NCBI GenBank assembly: GCA_963760405.1
Contig: CAVXCV010000001.1
Span: 124,001-188,000 of the forward strand
DNA: 64,000 bases
Reading direction: 5' to 3'
Origin: RYN-230 sp963760405
GTDB taxonomy: Bacteria > Actinomycetota > Actinomycetes > Streptosporangiales > Streptosporangiaceae
The notes below the pieces were generated by a model that was not told the DNA's origin, did not search any database, and worked only from the letters and a program-made list of their open reading frames with translations. A program made the position numbers and the translations under genes. This document shows positions 43,256-50,411 of this stretch, one piece after another. Positions within the stretch are counted from its first letter, which is position 1. Each line of letters opens with the position of its first letter.

Positions 43256-44186
43256 CCGGCAGCGCCGGCTGCTCGAACTCTGCGCGATCCGCGGTGAACG
43301 CGACCACCCCGACTTGACCGTTCTCGCCCGTCAGGCGCTGGTTCCCGGTGGGCTCGACCTGCTGTGGCAGGGGTTGATCACGGAGAAGTCAGCGGCAGCG
43401 AGGCGGTCACTCGCGGCGCTGCGCGACGGGCTGCGGCACCCGTCCGCGCTGGCTGACCGCGTCACCGCGGAGCTCGACGCGGCACACGCCACCGGTGCCA
43501 GCCTGGTCACGGTGCTCGACCAGGACTATCCGGCCAACCTGCGGTCGATCCCGAGCCTCCCGCCATTCCTGTTCTACCGGGGAGAACTCCGCGACGCCGA
43601 TGTGCGCTCCGTTGCGGTGGTGGGCACGCGCACGGCGACCGAAGCCGGGATCCGCCGGGCCTCGCTCATGTCCAGGCTGCTCGCTGAGCAGCAGGTCACG
43701 GTCGTTTCCGGGCTGGCCCGGGGCATCGACACCGCGGCTCATCGCGCCGCACTGGCGGCAGGCGCGCGGACCATCGCCGTCCTGGGCACGGGAATCACCA
43801 GGTGTTATCCGGCCGGGAACCGGGACCTCGCGGACGAGATCACCCGCGGCGGTGCCCTGGTGTCACAGTTCTGGCCGACCAGCCCGCCAGGCAAGCACAC
43901 CTTTCCCCAGCGCAACGTCGTGACCTCGGGCATCAGCCAGGGCACCGTGGTGATCGAAGCCTCCAGTACCTCGGGCGCCAGGATGCAGGCCCGCATCGCG
44001 CTCGGACACGGCAAGAAGGTGTTCCTGGTGCGCTCCCTCGTCGCGGCGCAGCCATGGGCCAGGGACTACGTGGATCGCCGGGGCGCCATCGAGGTCGCTG
44101 ACGTGGATGAGGTGATCCGCGGGCTCGCCGCACCTGACCGCGCCGGCCCGGAAACCGGGCCGCACCAGCAGCTGCCGCTCTCCTAG
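43242..44186 (+). CDS. Orphan DprA/Smf-like DNA-processing protein
   Basis: 314 residues from ATG 43242, preceded by CAGGAGCGGC. The DprA Rossmann-like core is clear: SVAVVGTRTATEAG, VVSGLARGIDTAAHRAAL, TIAVLGTGITRCYPAGNRDL, then FPQRNVVTSGISQGTVVIEA. DprA loads RecA on single-stranded DNA in natural transformation. The C-terminal winged helix of housekeeping DprA is not evident, and the gene stands alone, away from rnhB/topA-type neighbours. Stand-alone DprA-like proteins also occur near defence or mobile genes, so a non-competence role is possible. Confidence 0.87.
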   Translation: MKVTDRQRRLLELCAIRGERDHPDLTVLARQALVPGGLDLLWQGLITEKSAAARRSLAALRDGLRHPSALADRVTAELDAAHATGASLVTVLDQDYPANLRSIPSLPPFLFYRGELRDADVRSVAVVGTRTATEAGIRRASLMSRLLAEQQVTVVSGLARGIDTAAHRAALAAGARTIAVLGTGITRCYPAGNRDLADEITRGGALVSQFWPTSPPGKHTFPQRNVVTSGISQGTVVIEASSTSGARMQARIALGHGKKVFLVRSLVAAQPWARDYVDRRGAIEVADVDEVIRGLAAPDRAGPETGPHQQLPLS

Positions 44187-44201
44187 CGGCGTAGTCGCCG
44201 C
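44186..44201. terminator. Short GC hairpin after dprA
   Basis: GCGGCG-TAGT-CGCCGC begins directly at the end of the dprA-like stop codon and lies between convergent genes. Confidence 0.5.
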
Positions 44202-44261
44202 GGACCTGGGCGGGCCGGGGTCATAGCCACCGGCCATGCATGCTGCGGCCTCTGTGTGGCA

Positions 44262-45488
44262 TCAAGGCCCGCGCTGGAACGGCTCAACGCTGGTCCCGGC
44301 CGAGAGCCAGACAGAGATGCGCGAGGGCTGAAATGCTTCCTGGATCACCCCGACGAGGTCACCCTGCACCGTGTCGAGATCCACCGTCTGGCGCAGCCGC
44401 GCGGTGAAAGCGGCGACGAGCGCCTCGGCGTTGTAGCGGGTCCGGTTGAACCGGCGATCGACCGCGTGCTGCACCCGCTTGCGCAGCGGATTGAACAGCG
44501 CCGCCGCGGCCAGCGTTGAGGCTGCCACCACCACCGGCGTCCTGACCTCGAGTACCCGGGTAGCCAGGAGCACAATCCCCGCGAACACTCCGGCCAGCAG
44601 GGCCGTCAGCAGGGCGTAGGAGATCACCCGGCTGATGATGCGGTCGATCTCATACAACCGGTACTTCAGCACAGCGACGCCGATGCAGACCGGGAGGACC
44701 GCCAGCCCGACTGCGCCGATCGCCTGCCAGGGTGAGGAGGAGTCGCCCGAGGACTGCGCGCTGATCGCCGCGGAGACGACCAGGACGACAGCGCCGCTGT
44801 AGAGCCATTTGAGCTGCTGGCGGCGTTCACCGGTCGACCGCCGGTATTTGGGTACCTGCACGATCAGCCAGGTAAGACAGCTCGCCAGGACCGCGACGAC
44901 CAGAACGTACAGGACAATCGCCCACGCCCCGGCCGGGTTGGCGGCGGGGTTACCGCTGGCGTCGATCGGGATGGCATGACCCGCGACGGCCACGAAATTA
45001 CCGGCCGAGGCCGCCAGCCCGAGTAGCACCCCCGCCACGACAAGGGCCACGGAGATCCGCCGCCAGCGTCCGGCCGGCAGCCGCCCATCGGGGAACAGCC
45101 ACAGGAAGAGCGCTATGAGCACCAGCCATATTGGCCAGGCCGCCGCGAGCGCCACCGCGCCCATGCCCAGGGGCAGCCTCCCGTGATGCATCCCGTAATC
45201 CAGATAGGCGTAGCCGCCGGCCGGGGCACCAGAGAGGAGAAAGAACCCGAGCAGCATCCAGCCGAGAGGATTGCCCGGCCGACGGGCAGCTACCAGAGCA
45301 CCCACCACCGCCCCAGGCACCACGACGCACCCGGCGATCACCCAGTCGGCTACCAGCTGACGGTCGCCCACCACCTGACGGGTAAGCAGGTCCACCGGCA
45401 CATGAGCCAGGCCGGCTCCGATCGTGAACAAGGCGAACGCGGCTGCCGCAACCGGCAGCACCCGGCGCGAACTCACGCTCGTGCTCAC
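44262..45488 (-). CDS. Multi-pass membrane protein, paralogue of the one at 20346
   Basis: 408 residues with eight or more membrane helices. It shares with the 20346 gene the blocks RRPGNPLGWMLLG, LFPDGRLPAGRWRR, RRSTGERRQQLKWLYSG, LKYRLYEIDRIISRVI and DRRFNRTRYNA. As there, the protein stops where a histidine-kinase domain would begin. A C-terminal helix pair (VAAFTARLRQTVDLDTVQGD) resembles a GAF-linker start. Unknown function; two copies in one window suggest an expanded family. Confidence 0.82.
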   Translation of the reverse strand: MSTSVSSRRVLPVAAAAFALFTIGAGLAHVPVDLLTRQVVGDRQLVADWVIAGCVVVPGAVVGALVAARRPGNPLGWMLLGFFLLSGAPAGGYAYLDYGMHHGRLPLGMGAVALAAAWPIWLVLIALFLWLFPDGRLPAGRWRRISVALVVAGVLLGLAASAGNFVAVAGHAIPIDASGNPAANPAGAWAIVLYVLVVAVLASCLTWLIVQVPKYRRSTGERRQQLKWLYSGAVVLVVSAAISAQSSGDSSSPWQAIGAVGLAVLPVCIGVAVLKYRLYEIDRIISRVISYALLTALLAGVFAGIVLLATRVLEVRTPVVVAASTLAAAALFNPLRKRVQHAVDRRFNRTRYNAEALVAAFTARLRQTVDLDTVQGDLVGVIQEAFQPSRISVWLSAGTSVEPFQRGP

Positions 45489-45633
45489 GAGATGCTCACC
45501 CCCGCGGCTGACCCAACCGGAATGAGCGAACCCTACGCGCGGAGCGTTCCGGGACCGTTACGGGCTTGCGGCGCTGATCGGCGCCCGGCCACGATCGACC
45601 GCGGCCCGGCACAGCCTGACCGCTGCCTAGTGA

Positions 45634-47850
45634 TCACGTCCGGGACGACTCGTCTGGGGTGATGTGCCCGGCGAGGCGATCCTGCAGCCGAGCGTGCCGG
45701 AACTGGTAGACCGGCCCGACGGTGCGCAGGACATCGCGTTCCCGGGCGTCGTCAAGGAACCGCAGCAGGCGGGCAGGCGTGTGCCAGCGCATGGCCAGTT
45801 GACCGAACGCCAGCGAAGCCGTCCAGGTCGAAGCGAACGACAGTCCCCACACCAGTCCGAATACGAGCCCGTCCACCAGCCCGGCCGCGAGCCACGCCAG
45901 GTGCCTGATCCCGGGGTTGTACGCCAGGCCGAGACCGAGGCCGAGGCCCAGGCCCAGCATGAGGCCCACCGCAAGGCCGAATGCCTGATCACGCCGCCAG
46001 GAGGTGGGCGGGGTGAGGGGATTGGTCTCGTCGGCTCCCCGCTGGGACAGGCCAGCCGCGAGCGCGCCCGCGAGCCCGGCCGTGACCGCGGCCACCAGCC
46101 CGACGGTGCCGCCAGGCCCGGGCCCGAAGGCCAGCCCGAACACGAGGCCGCCGAAGACCCCGCCCACCACCGCGAATTCGAGCCCGACCAGGAGCGATGA
46201 AGGGCTGAACAGATGGTGCCAGCGCAGCGGCGCCATCCGCACTGGGGATCTGCCTGAGCTCCCGAGCAGGTACGAGACCGCGGCCACGGGCGCGGCTATC
46301 AGCCCGAGCACGGGCCCGAGCACAGGGCCGCCGCCGAGCCAGAACAGCAGCCCGAACACGAGCCCGGTCGCGATGACCCGGGGAGTGGCTGGCACCCATC
46401 CGGGAATCCGCCACCAGGCCAGGTCCCGTGTGCCGTCCTGGCTCATCCGCGCGGCGACATGCCCGAGGGCAAGCTGAGCTGCCTGCAGCCCATACCGAGG
46501 CGGCGCCTCCCCCGGACGGGGCGCGTAGGCGGCGGGCAGGACCCTGTCGAGCAGGTAGTCCTCGATACTCTCCCGCGAAACCCCGGGACCGGCAGCGTCG
46601 CAGAACTCGAGAAGCTCGCCGACATCGTCGCCGCCCCGGTAGGTGTCCCGGATCAGGGTCAGGGTCAGCGGACGGCTCAGCGCCCGGGCGATGGGGCTGT
46701 CGGGTGCGCGGCGAAGGCGGTCGGTCAGCTCACCCCATCCGGACGGTGGCGGGTCGCGCTGGACGCGGGTCAGGTACTCCGCGGCGGCCGCGGGAGCCAC
46801 GTCCTGGAGTTCCAGCACGACGGCCCCCTGCAGGAACTCCTGCCTGGCGGCCGCCGCCATCTCATCGCTCCGGCCCAGGACAACGACCCGGAAGTCGGCC
46901 TGGTCGCTCAGCGCCCGGAGCGCGGACGGCCGTAGCTCCGCCGAGATCTCATCCAGCCCGTCCAGGATCACCGCGACCTTGGCTGCCCGCACCAGCTCAG
47001 CGGCATGTTCCAGGCCCCCTTTGCCCGCGAACATTGGATAGGTCTGCTGGAGCCGTGCCGCGAGCCATTGGCTAATACGCTGAGCGCCCGGATCCCATCC
47101 GTGTGCGCTGATCAATATCGGCACCGGGGTGAGCTGCCGCTCTGGCTCGGGCATCTGTGCCCGGTACTTCAGGGCGTCCAGGATGAGCAGCACTGCCGCG
47201 CCGCTCTTGCCCGCCCCGGGGCCACCGATGATCACCAGCCGGCCAGAGCCCAGGCCCCCGTAGACAGCATGCAGTTCCTCCAGCCGTCCTCGCCGGAGCT
47301 GTCGCAGCACGGTCGGCGCCAGTCCCGGCAGCGGCGGGAACTGCCGCGACTCCAGCGCTGCCGACACTGGCCCGGCGAGCGGCCTAGACGACCTTCCCCA
47401 CCGCACCGGGATCGGTTCCGGCTGGGTCAGCCGCCGTTCTAAAGCGGCCTGGCTCCACTGCTCCGCGACCGCTCTCGCCAGGGAGTCAGCGAGTTCACCG
47501 AGCGACCGCCCCTGGCCCGTATCGCCCGGGCGCCGGACCTTCGTGAGATAGACGACCAGGCTCGCCGCTGGCACGATGACCGCGACCGCGAACCCCCCGA
47601 ACGTGGCCAGATCGCTGCGATGCGGCGACCGCCAGACCACCCACATCAGCGCGCCAGTCACCGCAACGACTACGACGATTGCCGCCCCCGGCCACCACCG
47701 GCGGGCTTTCCCTCCCACGAGCCTAAGTGTGACATCCCCGCGCTCACCCGGAGCTGTCCGCTTGATCTCCCCAGGCCGGGCCACCGCTGACGCCGGGCCA
47801 ACGGTGCCGCGCACCGCCGCCTTGACACCGGTCAAGGTACCTTGGTTCAT
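45634..47850 (-). CDS. NACHT NTPase with N- and C-terminal membrane segments
   Basis: 738 residues. Two helices at about 54-74 and 84-102 lead to the segment LERRLTQPEPIPVRW common in actinobacterial NACHT proteins. Walker A is GGPGAGKSG (209-217) and Walker B is VAVILDGLDEI (292-302). The C-terminal 250 residues hold about six to eight Gly-rich helices (GLMLGLGLGLGLGLAY) in place of soluble repeats. NACHT STAND NTPases act as signalling or anti-phage switches; here the output could be at the membrane. ATG 47850 lies in a palindrome without a ribosome site, so a later GTG start is possible. Confidence 0.85.
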   Translation of the reverse strand: MNQGTLTGVKAAVRGTVGPASAVARPGEIKRTAPGERGDVTLRLVGGKARRWWPGAAIVVVVAVTGALMWVVWRSPHRSDLATFGGFAVAVIVPAASLVVYLTKVRRPGDTGQGRSLGELADSLARAVAEQWSQAALERRLTQPEPIPVRWGRSSRPLAGPVSAALESRQFPPLPGLAPTVLRQLRRGRLEELHAVYGGLGSGRLVIIGGPGAGKSGAAVLLILDALKYRAQMPEPERQLTPVPILISAHGWDPGAQRISQWLAARLQQTYPMFAGKGGLEHAAELVRAAKVAVILDGLDEISAELRPSALRALSDQADFRVVVLGRSDEMAAAARQEFLQGAVVLELQDVAPAAAAEYLTRVQRDPPPSGWGELTDRLRRAPDSPIARALSRPLTLTLIRDTYRGGDDVGELLEFCDAAGPGVSRESIEDYLLDRVLPAAYAPRPGEAPPRYGLQAAQLALGHVAARMSQDGTRDLAWWRIPGWVPATPRVIATGLVFGLLFWLGGGPVLGPVLGLIAAPVAAVSYLLGSSGRSPVRMAPLRWHHLFSPSSLLVGLEFAVVGGVFGGLVFGLAFGPGPGGTVGLVAAVTAGLAGALAAGLSQRGADETNPLTPPTSWRRDQAFGLAVGLMLGLGLGLGLGLAYNPGIRHLAWLAAGLVDGLVFGLVWGLSFASTWTASLAFGQLAMRWHTPARLLRFLDDARERDVLRTVGPVYQFRHARLQDRLAGHITPDESSRT

Positions 47851-47870
47851 TACTTAAGTAATGAACCAAG
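47841..47870. promoter_or_regulatory. 30-bp perfect palindrome between divergent genes
   Basis: Arm CTTGGTTCATTACTT at 47841-47855 is exactly mirrored at 47856-47870, AT-rich against a GC-rich background. Each arm carries ATG on its outward strand, so both divergent frames would begin Met-Asn-Gln. A second inverted repeat (CTTGAC-ACCG-GTCAAG) lies at 47821-47836. It is likely a regulator binding site controlling the NACHT gene and the small gene at 47942. Confidence 0.75.
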
Positions 47871-47941
47871 TAACTACGGAACGGACCGGGCTGCCACCGC
47901 AGATGGCCGGACCGGCCGCGCAGATCACAGGAGGCATTCCG

Positions 47942-48202
47942 ATGAACGCACCGACTGACAACCTCACCCCCTCGCGATCCGTCCTCATGAGACTTCTGGT
48001 CAGGTCATGGGAATACCGCCACCCGCGTGTCTGGGTGGGCGTGCGCTTTGCCTGCGGTGTCTTCAACCTCGGCCTCGCCCTCCTCCTGCTCGCTTCCGCC
48101 CCCTGGCTGGGGCCGCTAGCCGGGCTGGCCGCGCTGCCACTGGCGGGGGCGGCGCTGATCTTCTGGACCGGCTACCGCCTGCAGCACAGCGTCCAGAGCT
48201 AG
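47942..48202 (+). CDS. Small two-helix membrane protein
   Basis: 86 residues from ATG 47942, with ACAGGAGGCATTCCG upstream; the frame from 47861 would add 27 residues translated from the palindrome. Two hydrophobic helices lie at about 36-54 and 58-76 (LGLALLLLASAPWLGPLAGL). The basic N-terminus suggests both ends are cytosolic. It is divergent from the NACHT gene and may belong to the same regulatory unit. No family recognised. Confidence 0.7.
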   Translation: MNAPTDNLTPSRSVLMRLLVRSWEYRHPRVWVGVRFACGVFNLGLALLLLASAPWLGPLAGLAALPLAGAALIFWTGYRLQHSVQS

Positions 48203-48285
48203 CCCGCAGCCGGAGGCGTCGACAAGGACGTGACCTTCGCCGACTCTGACCACGGCCTCGACGGCGGCCGACGCTGGCGGACACC

Positions 48286-48588
48286 ATGGGTGTCATGAAC
48301 AGCGGCAAGAGCGTCGGGGTGACCGCCCTGGCCATCAATGTGACCATCCCCGAGGCGCTGCGGTGGACCGGCACCCGGCGAGGTGAGACGTTCACTCTGA
48401 CCACGCTCAACGTGCGACTGCTCGCCGACGGCCACCTCGCCGCCAAGGCCTACGGCCGCCCGGCCGGCGGTGGCCGCGGCGCCTACGTCTCGTTTGCTGT
48501 CCCGGATAATCCCGCGCTGACCGCTCTCATGGCCGACGCTGCCACCCGGGCCGGCTCCCTGTGGGCCGCCCACCGCGGCCTCCGTTGA
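48286..48588 (+). CDS. Small soluble protein of unknown function
   Basis: 100 residues from ATG 48286 (or 48295, MNSGKSVG). Content is beta-rich at first (VTALAINVTIPEALRWTG, FTLTTLNVRLLADG) and helical at the end. High GC3 supports coding. No motif is recognised. It is the last core-like gene before the att-like repeat at 48663. Confidence 0.5.
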   Translation: MGVMNSGKSVGVTALAINVTIPEALRWTGTRRGETFTLTTLNVRLLADGHLAAKAYGRPAGGGRGAYVSFAVPDNPALTALMADAATRAGSLWAAHRGLR

Positions 48589-48662
48589 CCGCTTCCCTCT
48601 CTTCCTGCGGTCTCTTCCTGCGGTTCGCCCAGGTGAGAGGGCTGGCAGGTGCTACGAGAGGA

Positions 48663-48704
48663 GTGGTCAGGGGCGGGATCGAAACGCCGGCCTTCACTTT
48701 TCAG
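48663..48704 (-). repeat. Decayed tRNA 3' half, att-like copy A
   Basis: On the minus strand the 42 bases run from CTGAAAAG, an anticodon loop with GAA, through a T arm with TTCGATC to CCCGCCCCTGACCAC. The same layout recurs at 60524-60567 in the same orientation. The T-stem 5' side has mutated (GGCGT for GGCGG) and nothing upstream forms the rest of a tRNA. This fits a left-hand attachment remnant. The surrounding 358 bases (48589-48946) hold no other gene. Confidence 0.6.
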
Positions 48705-48946
48705 CCAGAGTTTTGCCGACTTGTATCCGGTGGAGCGGTCACGCTGTCGAGCACAATAATTGTAGCCGAGCCGGTTAACGTCGCTCCCATTGGGCCCCAA
48801 CTATCTGGCCCATAGATTGTGCTGCACGTGCTGACGTGGTGGGATAGCACTCACGAGTAACGAGTTAGCCCGTGTCTCGCCGTGCTGTACGGCCAGGTTC
48901 AGGCCAGTGCAGGCCAAGATCCGGGCAAGCTGAGGGGGAATCAGCC

Positions 48947-49285
48947 ATGGCGAAGTACGTGACCTTCTTCACCTACACCAGCGACACATGGGCGCGGATG
49001 ATTCAAAGCCCGGGCGACCGGACCGCCGCAATACGGCAGCTGACCGACTCGCTGGGTGGCTCGGTCGAGTGCATTTACTGGATGTTCGGCACCCACGATG
49101 GGATGGTCATCGCAGATATGCCCGACTCGATCAGCGCCGCCGTCCTGAGCGTCACTGTCGGAAGCACGGGCGCCTTCAAGAGCCTGGAGTCGCACGAGCT
49201 GCTGACTCAAGAGCAGCTCAGCCAGGCACTGTCACGCTCCAAAGATTCGACGCAGGCTTATCAGCCACCAGGTCAGCAAAGCTAG
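48947..49285 (+). CDS. GYD-domain protein
   Basis: 112 residues from ATG 48947, preceded by GAGGGGGAATC. It matches the small ferredoxin-like GYD family: AKYVTFFTYTSDTW at the start, ECIYWMFGTHDGMVIADMPD in the middle (the GxYD-like turn reads GTHDG), and GAFKSLESHELLT at the end. Function of the family is not established. It lies just inside copy A of the att-like repeat, so it may be part of the element. Confidence 0.8.
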   Translation: MAKYVTFFTYTSDTWARMIQSPGDRTAAIRQLTDSLGGSVECIYWMFGTHDGMVIADMPDSISAAVLSVTVGSTGAFKSLESHELLTQEQLSQALSRSKDSTQAYQPPGQQS

Positions 49286-49311
49286 CGCGGTTAACGCTCG
49301 CCGAGAATTTA

Positions 49312-49329
49312 GACCTTCCGCTTTTCAGG
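49312..49329 (-). repeat. att-like core, copy C
   Basis: Eighteen bases (minus strand CCTGAAAAGCGGAAGGTC) are identical to the anticodon-loop, stem and variable region of copy B at 60550-60567. The T arm and acceptor are absent. Preceding AATC is also shared apart from one base. This could be the crossover core of an older or internal attachment site. Confidence 0.5.
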
Positions 49330-49481
49330 ATTAAGGATCACCGTACAGGGCTGGCCACAGTGGTCTACTTGCCTGCTCAGCGACATGCGATGCACGCCGA
49401 TCGACGCCGCGTCGGTAGCGGGATCGGGATCGGGATCGGCTTTATCGGTATGCGTCAGGCGCTGCGCTTGGCGGAAGGGAC

Positions 49482-49688
49482 ATGGATGATCGGCATTCCA
49501 ATCAGTCTGATGATGGCGAAGGGGAGGCGCTGGCCAAGGTTAATTCCCAATTGGGCAAGATCGTCAGTGAGATCTGGGGCCTCCGCTGGGGCTTGCGGTT
49601 TGGCCTCCTGTTGCCAGCCTTCATAGCGGCTGCGTTCCTTTACAGCGGCATTACTACGAGCCGACGACTCGCGGCGAGTCCAGGGTAG
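49482..49688 (+). CDS. Small single-helix membrane protein
   Basis: 68 residues from ATG 49482, with GGAAGG upstream. The N-terminal half is polar and helical (ALAKVNSQLGKIVSEIWGLR), followed by one membrane helix (LRFGLLLPAFIAAAFLYSGI). No family recognised. Composition is less GC-biased than the core genes. Confidence 0.5.
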   Translation: MDDRHSNQSDDGEGEALAKVNSQLGKIVSEIWGLRWGLRFGLLLPAFIAAAFLYSGITTSRRLAASPG

Positions 49689-50129
49689 ACCCGTTGGGAG
49701 TGGTACGAGTTGGCCTGTAGGCCAGGTCTTGTGCCAAGGGGGCGCTGACCTCGGCTGGTACGAGCCATATGCGGGCTGACCTCGGGTTGCGATCTCAGTG
49801 TTTCGCCAATCTCACGCCGGGCTGCCTGCCGCGGCGGATGTGGGTCAGCGATTTGCCAGCATCATGTCTGTCTCCCCGGCTCGGCTGGTTCCCTTGCGTC
49901 TCGTTTGCAGATCCGTTGACAACAGAGACGGCGCTTGCCCGCGGGTCCCCGCATTTACGTAACTCATCCTCGTCGCTGCCCACGTTTGGCCGTGGCCGGG
50001 ACGGGGGCGGGTTCTCATGTTGCACTGTTACGCTGCGATGTTTCGCGCTGCAGTTGCATAATCACCTGGTGCCACGGCGTTGGGGCTGGATGGTGGGGAG
50101 CTGTCCGGGGCGCCAGGGCGGGCTGTGAG
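49689..50129. other. Gene-free stretch
   Basis: No convincing frame on either strand in 441 bases. A -35-like TTGACA is at 49916 and a small dyad GGCCTGTAGGCC near 49712. Composition is lower in GC than the flanks. Confidence 0.5.
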
Positions 50130-50411
50130 ATGGGGATGGGATACCGTTCTAATCCGCCGCCGAACTGGCCTGCTCCTCCGCCGGGCTGGGTTCCTGCGCC
50201 GGGCTGGCGGCCTTCGGCGGACTGGCCCGTCCCACCCGCTGGCTGGCAGCTATGGATTGAGGAGGCGCCACCCGCTCAGCGTCCTGCCGGTGACTCCCTG
50301 TCTGCGGCCCCTCCGCGCGCCGGGGCCAGGCACGCCAGGCCCGCTCCGGGCCTGCAGATGTCACTTATTCGGAGCGGGGCCCGGATCGGGGACATTGGCG
50401 AGCATCTGTAG
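50130..50411 (+). CDS. Truncated protein with a Trp/Pro-rich N-terminal motif
   Basis: 93 residues from ATG 50130. The start holds NPPPNWPAPPPGWVPAPGW and ADWPVPPAGWQLW, a repeat found at the N-terminus of many actinobacterial membrane proteins. The expected downstream domain is missing; the rest is Ala/Pro-rich and the last 51 bases overlap the end of the convergent caspase-Hsp70 gene. It is probably a truncated gene, cut when the neighbouring module arrived. Confidence 0.45.
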   Translation: MGMGYRSNPPPNWPAPPPGWVPAPGWRPSADWPVPPAGWQLWIEEAPPAQRPAGDSLSAAPPRAGARHARPAPGLQMSLIRSGARIGDIGEHL

